Origin: Cronobacter muytjensii ATCC 51329
GTDB lineage: Bacteria > Pseudomonadota > Gammaproteobacteria > Enterobacterales > Enterobacteriaceae
NCBI RefSeq assembly: GCF_001277195.1
Contig: NZ_CP012268.1
Span: forward strand, 1,984,001-2,048,000
Reading direction: 5' to 3'
Length of the DNA stretch: 64,000 nt
The notes under the pieces are model-generated. The model was given only the letters and a program-made list of their open reading frames with translations, was not told the origin of the DNA and ran no database searches. This document shows positions 53,281 to 62,664 of this stretch, one piece after another (the first letter of the stretch is position 1; every line of letters starts with the position of its first letter). The position numbers were made by a program, and so were the translations under genes.

Positions 53281-53910
53281 ATGCTGAAAACTATCCAGAA
53301 ACATGGCGTAACGCTCGCCGTTTTCGCCGCGCTGACGACAGGGCTTACGGCAATGGTCAATGCGCTCACCAAAACCACCATTGAAGGCCAGGCCGCGCTG
53401 CAACAAAAACAGCTGTTTGACCAGGTGCTGCCGCCGCAGATATATGACAATGATATTCAGCAGAGCTGTTATCTGGTCAACGCGCCGGCGCTTGGCCGCG
53501 GCGAAAAACAGCTGTGGGTCGCGCGTAAAGGCGATAAGCCCGTCGCGGTGGTTATGCAGGCCACCGCCCCGGATGGCTACTCCGGGGCAATTCAGCTGCT
53601 GGTCGGCGCCGATTTTAAAGGGACCGTACTTGGCACCCGCGTGACGGAGCATCACGAAACGCCGGGGCTTGGCGATAAAATTGAAACCCGCATCAGCGAC
53701 TGGATCACCGGCTTTGCCGGTAAGATTATCCAGGGGCCTGACGACAACCGTTGGGCGGTGAAAAAAGATGGCGGCCAGTTTGACCAGTTCACCGGGGCGA
53801 CCATTACGCCGCGCGCGGTGGTCAATGCCGTGAAACGCGCAGGCCTGTATGCGCAGACGCTGGAGCCGCAGCTTTCCTCCCTGCCTTCCTGTGGAGATAC
53901 CCATGAATGA
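53281..53910 (+). CDS. rsxG: Electron transport complex subunit RsxG
   Basis: The 209-residue protein has one N-terminal helix and a periplasmic FMN-binding domain. The flavinylation threonine is in DQFTGATITPRAVVNAVKRA. ETPGLGDKIETRISDWITGF is also conserved. AAGGAGTCGTC precedes the ATG. The end overlaps rsxE by 8 bp. Confidence 0.95.
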   Translation: MLKTIQKHGVTLAVFAALTTGLTAMVNALTKTTIEGQAALQQKQLFDQVLPPQIYDNDIQQSCYLVNAPALGRGEKQLWVARKGDKPVAVVMQATAPDGYSGAIQLLVGADFKGTVLGTRVTEHHETPGLGDKIETRISDWITGFAGKIIQGPDDNRWAVKKDGGQFDQFTGATITPRAVVNAVKRAGLYAQTLEPQLSSLPSCGDTHE

Positions 53911-54589
53911 CGTGAAATCGATTCTGGTCAACGGGTTATGGAAAAATAACTCGGCGCTGGTACAGCTACTCGGGATGTGCCCGCTGCTGGCCGTGACCTC
54001 CACCGCCACTAACGCGCTCGGTCTGGGACTTGCGACGACGCTGGTGCTGACGCTGACTAACGCCTCAATCTCCGCGTTTCGCCGTTGGATGCCTGGTGAA
54101 ATTCGTATTCCGATTTACGTAATGATCATCGCGGCGGTGGTGAGCATCGTACAGATGCTGATTAACGCCTACGCGTTCGGGCTGTATCAGTCGCTCGGCA
54201 TTTTTATTCCGCTTATCGTGACCAACTGTATCGTTGTCGGCCGCGCGGAGGCGTTCGCCGCTAAAAACGGCCCGCTGCTGTCGGCGCTCGACGGCTTTGC
54301 CATTGGTATGGGCGCGACCGGCGCGATGTTTGTGCTTGGGTCGCTGCGTGAAATCCTCGGCAACGGCACGCTGTTTGACGGCGCAGACGGTCTGCTCGGC
54401 AGCTGGGCGCGGGTGCTGCGTATCGAAGTCTTCCATACCGACACGCCGTTCCTGCTGGCGATGCTGCCGCCAGGCGCGTTTATCGGTCTTGGCATGATGC
54501 TGGCGGTGAAATACCTGATAGACGAACGAATGAAGCGCCGCGCCGCGAAACCCGTCGTGGTGGAGGCCAGCCCGGAAAACGCGTCATGA
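53903..54589 (+). CDS. rsxE: Electron transport complex subunit RsxE
   Basis: The 228-residue inner-membrane subunit is paralogous to RsxA. The signatures are NNSALVQLLGMCPLLAVTST and GIFIPLIVTNCIVVGRAEAF. The start at 53903 lies inside rsxG behind GTGGAGATA. The stop overlaps nth (ATGA), so the repair gene nth is co-translated with the operon. Confidence 0.95.
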   Translation: MNDVKSILVNGLWKNNSALVQLLGMCPLLAVTSTATNALGLGLATTLVLTLTNASISAFRRWMPGEIRIPIYVMIIAAVVSIVQMLINAYAFGLYQSLGIFIPLIVTNCIVVGRAEAFAAKNGPLLSALDGFAIGMGATGAMFVLGSLREILGNGTLFDGADGLLGSWARVLRIEVFHTDTPFLLAMLPPGAFIGLGMMLAVKYLIDERMKRRAAKPVVVEASPENAS

Positions 54590-55221
54590 ACCAGGCAAAA
54601 CGCATCGAAATCCTGACGCGGCTACGCGCCAATAACCCGCACCCGACCACCGAGCTGCACTTCACCAGTCCGTTTGAGCTGCTGATTGCCGTTCTGCTCT
54701 CGGCGCAGGCCACCGACGTGAGCGTCAATAAAGCCACGGCAAAGCTCTACCCGGTGGCGAATACGCCACAGGCGATGCTGGCGCTGGGCGTTGACGGGGT
54801 GAAGGAGTACATCAAAACCATCGGGCTGTTTAACAGCAAAGCGGAAAACGTGATTAAAACCTGCCGCATTCTGATTGAACAACACGGCGGCGAGGTGCCG
54901 GAAGATCGCGCGGCGCTGGAGGCGCTGCCGGGCGTCGGCCGTAAAACGGCCAATGTGGTGCTCAATACCGCCTTCGGCTGGCCCACCATCGCCGTGGATA
55001 CGCATATCTTTCGCGTCAGCAATCGCACGAAGTTCGCGCCGGGCAAGAATGTCGAAGCTGTCGAAGAGAAGCTGCTGAAAGTGGTGCCGGCGGAATTTAA
55101 AGTCGATTGTCACCACTGGCTCATTTTGCACGGACGTTATACCTGCATCGCGCGTAAGCCGCGCTGTGGCTCCTGCATTATCGAAGATCTGTGCGAATAC
55201 GCCGAAAAAGTCTACGAATAA
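54586..55221 (+). CDS. nth: Endonuclease III
   Basis: The 211-residue bifunctional DNA glycosylase/AP lyase removes oxidised pyrimidines. The helix-hairpin-helix motif ALPGVGRKTANVVLNTAF holds the catalytic Lys. The catalytic Asp is in TIAVDTHIFRVSNR. The C-terminal [4Fe-4S] loop is CIARKPRCGSCIIEDLC. It shares a promoter with rsx, as in E. coli. Confidence 0.97.
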   Translation: MNQAKRIEILTRLRANNPHPTTELHFTSPFELLIAVLLSAQATDVSVNKATAKLYPVANTPQAMLALGVDGVKEYIKTIGLFNSKAENVIKTCRILIEQHGGEVPEDRAALEALPGVGRKTANVVLNTAFGWPTIAVDTHIFRVSNRTKFAPGKNVEAVEEKLLKVVPAEFKVDCHHWLILHGRYTCIARKPRCGSCIIEDLCEYAEKVYE

Positions 55222-55229
55222 CGCAGGGC

Positions 55230-55266
55230 ATGGTGGATGTCACTTTTGTCACATCCACCATCTTTT
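55230..55266 (+). terminator. Terminator of the rsx-nth operon
   Basis: ATGGTGGATGT (55230-55240) pairs perfectly with ACATCCACCAT (55251-55261), followed by CTTTT. Confidence 0.8.
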
Positions 55267-55372
55267 CATCTCCGCTCCCATCGCTTTATCTCCCTTTTTA
55301 GCCGTTCATTATTCCGCCATAAATCAGCTCGCCAGGTTAATCGTTTTTTTCGACAGGAATTTTCTATAGATT

Positions 55373-55388
55373 TGTGAGAATTATCACA
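55373..55388. promoter_or_regulatory. Perfect CRP consensus site between nth and dtpA
   Basis: TGTGA-GAATTA-TCACA matches the CRP consensus at all ten positions. It lies 424 bp upstream of dtpA, implying either a very long dtpA leader or an unannotated transcript. Confidence 0.7.
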
Positions 55389-55811
55389 TTTGCAACATCC
55401 TGTTAATTTTCCGTTGCGTTATTGCGCCCTAAGCCTTGATACGCCTCGCTTATCACCATCACTGATAATATAAATATCGGACATTTTCCGATATTAAGGG
55501 CTATATGACTGCCTGAAGGGTTAATCAGCAGAAGATATAACCATACAACGCTTCAGCACCACCTTCAGCAGTTAAAAAATCTACAATAGCTATTATCATG
55601 AAATTTAACGCTGACTCTTAGCGAAACGACTGGCCGATTATCCCGCCCGGCTTATATGTAACAGATTATTACAAAAGCCTTGTGCGAGCGGTCAGGATAG
55701 TGAACATTACCCGCCGTTTCTCACTTCATATAACAATAAAAGCGCATGCCGCCAGGCACTACGCGCATACCACCCCCGCGGTTAATGCGGGCTGTAAAAA
55801 AAGAGGTATAT
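55389..55811. other. Long dtpA upstream region
   Basis: No gene is apparent. An inverted repeat ATATCGG-acatttt-CCGATAT (55474-55494) is a possible operator. The region is AT-rich and probably carries the dtpA promoter; OmpR is the known regulator of tppB/dtpA in enterobacteria, but I could not identify its sites by eye. Confidence 0.4.
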
Positions 55812-57311
55812 GTGTCGACTGCAAACAAAAAACCAGCAGAAAGCGTAAGTATGAACGCTTTCAAACAACCGAGATCGTTCTATCTCATTTTCTCTATTGA
55901 GTTATGGGAGCGTTTCGGTTTCTACGGCCTGCAAGGGATCATGGCCGTTTACCTGGTTAAACAGCTGGGTATGTCGGAAGCGGATTCCATTACGTTGTTC
56001 TCCTCCTTTAGCGCGCTGGTGTATGGCCTGGTGGCTATCGGCGGCTGGCTGGGCGATAAAGTCCTCGGCACTAAACGCGTCATTATGCTCGGCACCATTG
56101 TGCTGGCGGTAGGCTACGCGCTCGTCGCCTGGTCCGGTCACGATGCAGGCATCGTCTACCTGGGTATGGCGACCATCGCGGTGGGTAATGGCCTCTTCAA
56201 AGCCAACCCCTCCTCCCTGCTCTCCACCTGCTATGAGAAAGACGACCCGCGTCTCGACGGCGCTTTCACCATGTACTACATGGCGATTAACATCGGTTCG
56301 TTCTTCTCTATGCTGGCGACCCCGTGGCTGGCGGACAAATTCGGCTGGAGCGTGGCGTTCTCGCTGAGCTTCGTCGGGATGCTGATCACGCTTGTGAACT
56401 TCATCTTCTGCAAAAAATGGGTCAAAGATTACGGTTCTAAACCGGACTTCGCCCCGCTGCACGTTGGCAAACTGCTGGCCACTATCGTCGGTATCGTCGT
56501 GCTGGTCGCTATCGCCACCTGGCTGCTGCACAACCAGGGTATCGCGCGCATGGTGCTGGGCGTGGTTGCGCTGGGTATCGTGATTATCTTTGCGAAGGAA
56601 GCCTTCGCCATGCAGGGCGCCGCGCGACGCAAAATGATCGTGGCGTTTATCCTGATGCTGGAAGCAATTGTGTTCTTCGTGCTCTACCAGCAGATGCCGA
56701 CGTCCCTGAACTTCTTCGCGATTCGTAACGTTGAACATGACATTCTCGGCATCGCATTCCAGCCGGAGCAGTTCCAGGCGCTGAACCCGTTCTGGATAAT
56801 GATTGGCAGCCCGATTCTCGCCGCCATCTACAACAAAATGGGCGACCGTCTGCCGATGCCGTTTAAATTCACCATCGGTATGCTGCTGTGCTCTGGCGCG
56901 TTCCTGGTGCTGCCGCTGGGCGCGAAATTCGCCTCAGAAGCAGGCATCGTCTCCGTTAACTGGCTGATCCTGAGCTACGCCCTGCAGAGTATTGGCGAGC
57001 TGATGATCTCTGGTCTGGGTCTGGCGATGGTTGCACAACTGGTGCCGCAGCGCCTGATGGGCTTCATCATGGGCAGCTGGTTCCTGACCACTGCTGGCGC
57101 GGCGATGATCGCCGGTAAAGTGGCGAATCTGATGGCAGTGCCGGAAAACGTCACCGATCCGCTGCAGTCGCTGGAAGTGTACGGCCGCGTCTTTATGCAG
57201 ATTGGTATCGCCACCGGCGTTATCGCTCTGCTGATGCTTCTCACCGCGCCGCTGCTTAACCGCATGACGCAGGAAGATAAGCCGAAAGAAACGGAAACCG
57301 CGCACGCGTAA
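55812..57311 (+). CDS. dtpA: Dipeptide/tripeptide permease DtpA (TppB)
   Basis: The 499-residue POT-family H+/peptide symporter has 14 helices. I place the start at the GTG at 55812 behind AAGAGGT. This gives MSTANKKPAESVSMNAFKQP, aligning with E. coli DtpA; the upstream in-frame ATG extension is unconserved. FSIELWERFGFYGLQGIMAV contains the ExxER motif. GLFKANPSSLLSTCYEKDDP and SIGELMISGLGLAMVAQLVP are PTR signatures. An out-of-frame ATG overlaps the GTG (ATGTG). Confidence 0.95.
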   Translation: MSTANKKPAESVSMNAFKQPRSFYLIFSIELWERFGFYGLQGIMAVYLVKQLGMSEADSITLFSSFSALVYGLVAIGGWLGDKVLGTKRVIMLGTIVLAVGYALVAWSGHDAGIVYLGMATIAVGNGLFKANPSSLLSTCYEKDDPRLDGAFTMYYMAINIGSFFSMLATPWLADKFGWSVAFSLSFVGMLITLVNFIFCKKWVKDYGSKPDFAPLHVGKLLATIVGIVVLVAIATWLLHNQGIARMVLGVVALGIVIIFAKEAFAMQGAARRKMIVAFILMLEAIVFFVLYQQMPTSLNFFAIRNVEHDILGIAFQPEQFQALNPFWIMIGSPILAAIYNKMGDRLPMPFKFTIGMLLCSGAFLVLPLGAKFASEAGIVSVNWLILSYALQSIGELMISGLGLAMVAQLVPQRLMGFIMGSWFLTTAGAAMIAGKVANLMAVPENVTDPLQSLEVYGRVFMQIGIATGVIALLMLLTAPLLNRMTQEDKPKETETAHA

Positions 57312-57333
57312 TTGACCGGGAAACACCTTTCAG

Positions 57334-57367
57334 GCCGTCAGATTTCATGCTGACGGCTTTTTTTTTG
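57334..57367 (+). terminator. Terminator of dtpA
   Basis: GCCGTCAG (57334-57341) and CTGACGGC (57350-57357) are followed by ten Ts. Confidence 0.92.
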
Positions 57368-57419
57368 CCCGTGCGCGCTCTACCATGATTTTGTTTATTC
57401 ATGAGAAGGGAGTAGTGCC

Positions 57420-58028
57420 ATGAAATTGTTTTACAAAGCCGGCGCATGTTCACTCTCGCCGCATATCATGCTGCGCGAAGCGGGTATCGATTTTACGCTG
57501 GTGGCGGTGGATCTGGCCGCGAAGCGCACCGAAAGCGGCGAAGATTACCTGACTATCAACCCGAAAGGTCAGGTGCCGGCGCTGCTGCTGGATGACGGTA
57601 CGCTGCTGACGGAGGGTGTCGCTATTGTTCAGTATATCGCGGATAAAGTGCCGGACCGCCAGTTGCTTGCGCCGGTCGGCAGCATGACCCGCTACCATAC
57701 GCTGGAGTGGCTCAACTATATCGCGACGGAGCTGCATAAAGGCTTTACGCCTCTGTTCCGTCCGGATACGCCGGACGAGTACAAAACCATCGCCCGCGCT
57801 CAGCTGCAGAAGAAATTCGATTATGTGAATGAGGCGCTGGCGCAGAAGCAGTGGCTGATGGGGCTGCGCTTCAGCGTGGCGGATGCTTACCTGTTTACGG
57901 TGCTGAACTGGGCAAAAGCGGTAGGGCTTGAGATGCAGGCGTTTGACAATATCGCTGACTATCAGGCTCGCGTGAAGGCGCGTCCTGCTGTTGCAGCAGC
58001 GCTGAAGGCGGAAGGTCTGGGCGCGTAA
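57420..58028 (+). CDS. gstA: Glutathione S-transferase, beta class
   Basis: The 202-residue cytoplasmic enzyme starts MKLFYKAGACSLSPHIMLRE; Cys10 is the beta-class mixed-disulfide cysteine. The thioredoxin-like half is followed by an all-helical C-terminal domain with FSVADAYLFTVLNWA. Same place as E. coli gstA, between dtpA and pdxY. Confidence 0.95.
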   Translation: MKLFYKAGACSLSPHIMLREAGIDFTLVAVDLAAKRTESGEDYLTINPKGQVPALLLDDGTLLTEGVAIVQYIADKVPDRQLLAPVGSMTRYHTLEWLNYIATELHKGFTPLFRPDTPDEYKTIARAQLQKKFDYVNEALAQKQWLMGLRFSVADAYLFTVLNWAKAVGLEMQAFDNIADYQARVKARPAVAAALKAEGLGA

Positions 58029-58036
58029 GGATGAAT

Positions 58037-58071
58037 AACGCCGCGCCTGTTTCAGGCGCGGCGTTTTTTTA
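58037..58071. terminator. Terminator between gstA and pdxY
   Basis: AACGCCGCGCCTG-ttt-CAGGCGCGGCGTTTTTTT is a 13-bp stem with a strong T-run for gstA. It also lies at the 3' end of convergent pdxY. Confidence 0.9.
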
Positions 58072-58929
58072 CAGTTTCACCGCAGTGAAGTAGTGTTCAG
58101 GCTGCGCGATACCGTCCTGCGCCGCTACCACCTGAAGTTCATACTCTTCCATACGCTTGGTGGTCACCATGATGTCGTAGACCGCCGCCGTCACATGCTC
58201 CAGCGCCTCGCGAAGCGTTGCGCCCTGCAACAGCTTCACCAGCAGCAGACCACTTGTCACATCGCCCACGCCGACCGGCTGACGCGCGCCGAAATCCACC
58301 AGCGGACGGCTGATGTGCCACGCTTCTTCGGCGGTCACCAGCAGCATCTCGAAGCGATCCTGCTGATAACCCGCGCGCGCAAGATGTTTCACCAGCACAA
58401 TCTGCGGACCACGGGCGATAAGCTCGCGCGCGGTCGTCACCGCCTCGTCGACGCTCGCCACCGCATGACCGCTCAGCATCTCCAGTTCCAGCAGGTTTGG
58501 CGCGATAATATCGCTCGCCGGTAGTGCTGCGCGCGCGTGGAACTCCGCCACGCCAGGCGCCACGATGCAGCCCTTTTCCGGGTGGCCCATCACCGGATCG
58601 CAGAAATATTTCGCCTTCGGATTGGCCGCTTTCACCTGACGGACGATCTCCAGAATCTGCTCACCCTGCTCCGCCGACCCCAGATAGCCGCTCAGCACCG
58701 CGTCACAGCGCGACAGCTGGCCTATCGCCGCGATGCCCTGCACAATCTCGGTCAGGTGCGATGGCGGCATCACGGCACCGGTCCACTGGCCATACTGCGT
58801 GTGATTGGAAAACTGCACCGTATTGAGCGGCCAGACGTTGGCGCCCAGACGGCGCATCGGGAATTCAGCCGCGCTGTTGCCGGCATGACCAAACACCACA
58901 TGAGACTGGATGGCGAGTATGTTCTTCAT
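58069..58929 (-). CDS. pdxY: Pyridoxal kinase PdxY
   Basis: The 286-residue ribokinase-fold enzyme phosphorylates pyridoxal in vitamin B6 salvage. Landmarks are ILAIQSHVVFGHAGNSAAEF, YFCDPVMGHPEKGCIVAPGV, and GVGDVTSGLLLVKLLQGATL with the catalytic Asp. It lies downstream of tyrS behind a terminator-like hairpin. Confidence 0.96.
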   Translation of the reverse strand: MKNILAIQSHVVFGHAGNSAAEFPMRRLGANVWPLNTVQFSNHTQYGQWTGAVMPPSHLTEIVQGIAAIGQLSRCDAVLSGYLGSAEQGEQILEIVRQVKAANPKAKYFCDPVMGHPEKGCIVAPGVAEFHARAALPASDIIAPNLLELEMLSGHAVASVDEAVTTARELIARGPQIVLVKHLARAGYQQDRFEMLLVTAEEAWHISRPLVDFGARQPVGVGDVTSGLLLVKLLQGATLREALEHVTAAVYDIMVTTKRMEEYELQVVAAQDGIAQPEHYFTAVKL

Positions 58930-58959
58930 TTTTTTCCGGGTGAAACGAGAGGTCGGGTT

Positions 58960-58990
58960 AAAAATAAAGGGCGTGGTTTCCCACGCCCTT
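58960..58990 (-). terminator. Terminator between tyrS and pdxY
   Basis: On the minus strand AAGGGCGTGG-gaaa-CCACGCCCTT (58967-58990) is followed by TATTTTTAA, 13 bp past the tyrS stop. It would reduce read-through into pdxY. Confidence 0.75.
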
Positions 58991-59003
58991 GACTGGCAGA
59001 GTG

Positions 59004-60278
59004 TTATTTCCAGCAGACGAGGCAGTAGTTTTTCTTACCGCGACGCAGCAGCGTGTAGCGGCCAAAGAGGCGGTCGCTGTCGCTAAAGGTATATTCCGGG
59101 TCCGCCTGCTTCTCACCGTTGATGGTAATGGCATTGGAGGCGATAGTTTTACGCGCCTGACCGCGGGACGGCTGCAGCTCGGAATCCACCAGCGCCTGCA
59201 TGAGATCCGCGCCTTTTTCCATCTCGATCATCGGCACGCCGTCCTGCGCAAGCTGTTCGAAATCCGCTTCGCTCAGCGCGTTCAGATTGCCGTTAAACAG
59301 GCTTTCGGTAATGCGTTTCGCGGCGGCGAGGCCCTCTTCGCCATGCACCAGACGCGTCACCTGCTCCGCCAGCACATACTGGGCGCGCGGCGCTTTACCG
59401 CTGTTTTTGTCTTCTTCTTCAAGCGCATTGATCTCATCAAGGCTCATAAAGGTGAAGAATTTCAGGAAGCGATAAACATCGGCATCCGCCGTGTTGATCC
59501 AGAACTGGTAGAACTTGTACGGGCTGGTTTTCTTCGGATCGAGCCATACCGCGCCGCCTTCGGTTTTACCAAATTTGGTGCCGTCGGATTTGGTGATAAG
59601 CGGCACCGTCAGGCCGAACACCTGATTCTGGTGCAGACGACGGGTCAGGTCGATACCCGAAGTGATGTTGCCCCACTGGTCAGAGCCGCCAATCTGCAGC
59701 GCGACGCCGTGCAGTTTGTTCAGGCAGGCGAAATCGTAACCCTGAAGCAGGTTATACGAGAACTCGGTGAAGGAGATGCCCACATCGTCGCGGTTCAGGC
59801 GCTGCTTAACCGCTTCTTTGTTGATCATCTGATTGACCGAAAAATGCTTGCCGATATCGCGCAGGAAGGTCAGCACATTCATGCTGCCGAACCAGTCATA
59901 GTTATTCGCCGCGATAGCGGCGTTGTCGCCGCAGTCAAAATCGAGGAACGGCGCGACCTGGCGGCGGATTTTATCCACCCACTCCTGGACGGTATCTTCA
60001 GTGTTCAGTTTACGTTCAGTGGCTTTAAAGCTCGGGTCGCCAATCAGACCGGTGGCGCCGCCGACCAGTGCAACCGGCTTGTGCCCCGCCATCTGAAAAC
60101 GTTTGAGGCACAACAGAGGAACCAGATGGCCCAAGTGCAGGCTGTCGGCGGTGGGATCGAAGCCGCAATAAAGGGCGATCGGCCCCTGCGCCAGTCGCTG
60201 CGCTAACGCTTCTTCATCCGTCACCTGAGCCACAAGGCCCCGCTCCTGCAATTGTTTAATCAAATTGCTGCTTGCCAT
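59004..60278 (-). CDS. tyrS: Tyrosyl-tRNA synthetase
   Basis: The 424-residue class I synthetase starts MASSNLIKQLQERGLVAQVT at 60278, matching E. coli exactly there. The HIGH-equivalent is DSLHLGHLVP and the KMSKS-equivalent is DGTKFGKTEG. The C-terminal S4 RNA-binding domain starts near ELQPSRGQARKTIASNAITI. GGAGAAATTG precedes the ATG. Confidence 0.98.
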   Translation of the reverse strand: MASSNLIKQLQERGLVAQVTDEEALAQRLAQGPIALYCGFDPTADSLHLGHLVPLLCLKRFQMAGHKPVALVGGATGLIGDPSFKATERKLNTEDTVQEWVDKIRRQVAPFLDFDCGDNAAIAANNYDWFGSMNVLTFLRDIGKHFSVNQMINKEAVKQRLNRDDVGISFTEFSYNLLQGYDFACLNKLHGVALQIGGSDQWGNITSGIDLTRRLHQNQVFGLTVPLITKSDGTKFGKTEGGAVWLDPKKTSPYKFYQFWINTADADVYRFLKFFTFMSLDEINALEEEDKNSGKAPRAQYVLAEQVTRLVHGEEGLAAAKRITESLFNGNLNALSEADFEQLAQDGVPMIEMEKGADLMQALVDSELQPSRGQARKTIASNAITINGEKQADPEYTFSDSDRLFGRYTLLRRGKKNYCLVCWK

Positions 60279-60417
60279 CAATTTCTCCATGTATTTACGA
60301 CTGCACCTTTGCCGGTACACGGCTTTTCGCCCACTGGCGAAAGAATAAAATTCAGGGAGGCATAGAATAAAGCGCAAGCCCAACGAGCGCCAGCGCTTGC
60401 ATAAGAAAATCGCTCAC

Positions 60418-61074
60418 TTACGGGGCGAGACGGTCGATTTTCCAGCCGTCGGCGTCGCGCTGGTATAAAAAGCGGTCGTGAAGCCGGTGCTCGCCGCCCT
60501 GCCAGAATTCCACCTGTTCGAGGCTGACGCGAAAACCGCCCCAGAAACTCGGCAGCGGAACCTCGCCTTGCTGGAATTTCTGTTTCAGTTCGAGGAATTT
60601 GCTCTCCAGCACGCCGCGCGCCGAGATGCGGCTCGACTGTTTTGATACCCACGCGCCAATCTGGCTGTCGCGCGGGCGGCTGTGGAAATATTTCACGACT
60701 TCGAGCGTAGAGAGGCGTTCCGCCTTGCCCGTCACCATCACCTGACGCTCCAGCATATGCCACGGAAACAGCAGGCTGATGCGCGGGTTGTTCTCAAGAT
60801 GATGCGCCTTGCGGCTACCAAGATTGGTATAAAAAACCATGCCGCGCTCGTCGAAATGCTTAAGCAGGACGATGCGCTGATACGGCTGGCCCTGCTCATC
60901 AACAGTGGCCACGACCACTGCAGTAGGATCGGCGAGTTTCGCCTCGCACGCCTGCGCGAGCCAGCGTTCGAACAGCGGCAGCGGCTGGTCAGTTAAGTCC
61001 CGGCGGCGCAGCCCGCCTTTGGTGTATTCACGGCGCAGATGCGCAATCTGTTGCAGGTGGTCAATATCAGACAT
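60418..61074 (-). CDS. pdxH: Pyridoxamine/pyridoxine 5'-phosphate oxidase
   Basis: The 218-residue FMN enzyme makes pyridoxal phosphate. The start at 61074 gives MSDIDHLQQIAHLRREYTKG, the E. coli length. QRIVLLKHFDERGMVFYTN and SRKAHHLENNP form the FMN site, and QVEFWQGGEHRLHDRFLY is the C-terminal signature. It lies upstream of tyrS in the same direction, as in E. coli. Confidence 0.97.
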   Translation of the reverse strand: MSDIDHLQQIAHLRREYTKGGLRRRDLTDQPLPLFERWLAQACEAKLADPTAVVVATVDEQGQPYQRIVLLKHFDERGMVFYTNLGSRKAHHLENNPRISLLFPWHMLERQVMVTGKAERLSTLEVVKYFHSRPRDSQIGAWVSKQSSRISARGVLESKFLELKQKFQQGEVPLPSFWGGFRVSLEQVEFWQGGEHRLHDRFLYQRDADGWKIDRLAP

Positions 61075-61130
61075 AGCGTTGAACCAGTGAGGATCGGGTG
61101 GCGCTATTGTGCGCCCCACCCGTTAAAATC

Positions 61131-61454
61131 TCAACGCTTCGGATTTTGTAACTGACAGTGATTTAACACAATATTGTCGCGATAGTAGACGGTCGCCTCG
61201 TCGCCTTTCGACCAGAACGCATAGATGCCGTCGGTATAACGTACGCCTGAGGCCGCGCGGCCTTCGTTGAGATGCAGCACCTTGTCATCCAGCACGAAAC
61301 TCACCTGCTGGCGCGTGTGGTTGAGCGATACCGTCAGCGGTTTCTCATCACAGCGGTATTCGAGGGTATCGGTGTGCATGCGCTCAACCATAGCGTCATA
61401 GTAGCTACAGCCAGCGAGCATCGCGGGAAGCAAAACGACAAGCAGTTTCTTCAT
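61131..61454 (-). CDS. mliC: Membrane-bound lysozyme inhibitor MliC
   Basis: The 107-residue lipoprotein has lipobox LPAMLAGC with lipidated Cys16. The MliC domain (YRCDEKPLTVSL, then GVRYTDGIYAFWSKGDEATV) inhibits C-type lysozymes in the periplasm. The Cys pair in the mature part (YRCDE and LNHCQ) is conserved. Upstream of pdxH, same strand. Confidence 0.92.
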   Translation of the reverse strand: MKKLLVVLLPAMLAGCSYYDAMVERMHTDTLEYRCDEKPLTVSLNHTRQQVSFVLDDKVLHLNEGRAASGVRYTDGIYAFWSKGDEATVYYRDNIVLNHCQLQNPKR

Positions 61455-61509
61455 GGCATATCCTGAACGTATTCTGAAGGGGGCAATGCGCCCCCATAAC
61501 GCGTTCAGT

Positions 61510-62664
61510 CTATCTGCCAGAGGGCAGCGGAAAAGTCGGCAAAGTCCGATTATTTAAGGGGTTGGCGGGAAAAATAGCGCCCAGTACGCTCGCCTCGCGC
61601 GCGCCGGTAACCGACGGCAGATTGCCAGGCTCACCGCTGAGCGTGCGGTACGCCAGCCAGGCGAAGGCCAGCGCCTCCATATCGTCCCCGCGAATGCCCA
61701 TTTCATCGGTAGAAGAGACTTCTGTACCTGGCAGCAGCGCCGCGAGCCGCGCCACCAGCCGCGGGTTACGCGCGCCGCCGCCGCAGAAAATCAGCCGCTC
61801 CGCGCCGCCGCTGAGCTGCACTTCCCGGGCGACAGTGCTGGCGGTAAGCTCCAGCAGCGTCGCCTGCACATCCTGCGGCGCGAGTCCCGCGAACAGCGAG
61901 AGCTGCCGCTCGATCCAGCCATAGTTGAAATATTCGCGTCCGGTGCTTTTAGGCGCGGGCGCTGAAAAATAAGGGTCGTTCAGCATCTGTTGCAGCAGCG
62001 GGCGTACCACGCTGCCGCTCGCGGCCCATTCACCGTCTTTATCATAGGGTTTGCCCTTCTGGCGCCAGATCCAGGCATCCATCAGCATATTGCCAGGGCC
62101 GGTGTCGAAACCTTTAACGGGTTGCCCCGGGAACAGAAGCGACAGGTTGGCGATACCGCCGATATTGAGCACCATGCGCCGCTCGGTCGGGTGCGCCAGC
62201 AGCGCCTGATGAAAGGCCGGCACCAGCGGCGCGCCCTGCCCGCCGAGCGCCATATCGCGACGGCGGAAATCGCCCACGACGCTCACGCCTGTGCGCGCCA
62301 CTATCTGGTTGTTGTCGCCGATTTGCAGCGTATGCGGCGCGCTACCGGTGGGCTCATGCCAGACCGTCTGGCCGTGGCAGCCTATCGCCATGACATCTTC
62401 CGGCCTGAGGTTTTGCTGCTGCATCAGCGCGTTAACCGCGTCGGCGAAGAGGCAGCCGAGCTGGTTGTCCAGTCTGCCGAGCGTTGACAATGTCAGCGCC
62501 TGGCCCTGGCAGATATCCAGAATCGCCGTTTTAATGGCCTGCGGCATCGGCCAGCTCAGGCTCGCCTGCTGCGCCACCATATGTTCGTCAATGGCGGCCA
62601 GCACCACATCCACCCCGTCGAGGCTGGTGCCGGACATCACTCCAATGTAGCGACCTGATTTCAT
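61510..62664 (-). CDS. anmK: Anhydro-N-acetylmuramic acid kinase
   Basis: The 384-residue kinase hydrolyses and phosphorylates anhMurNAc to MurNAc-6-P in peptidoglycan recycling. It has MSGTSLDGVDVVLAAI, the ATP-site start, and IGCHGQTVWHEPTGSAPHTL. GFDTGPGNMLMDAWIWRQKG and LIFCGGGARNPRLVARLAAL complete the ASKHA fold. A GC hairpin (61479-61495) follows the stop. Confidence 0.96.
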   Translation of the reverse strand: MKSGRYIGVMSGTSLDGVDVVLAAIDEHMVAQQASLSWPMPQAIKTAILDICQGQALTLSTLGRLDNQLGCLFADAVNALMQQQNLRPEDVMAIGCHGQTVWHEPTGSAPHTLQIGDNNQIVARTGVSVVGDFRRRDMALGGQGAPLVPAFHQALLAHPTERRMVLNIGGIANLSLLFPGQPVKGFDTGPGNMLMDAWIWRQKGKPYDKDGEWAASGSVVRPLLQQMLNDPYFSAPAPKSTGREYFNYGWIERQLSLFAGLAPQDVQATLLELTASTVAREVQLSGGAERLIFCGGGARNPRLVARLAALLPGTEVSSTDEMGIRGDDMEALAFAWLAYRTLSGEPGNLPSVTGAREASVLGAIFPANPLNNRTLPTFPLPSGR

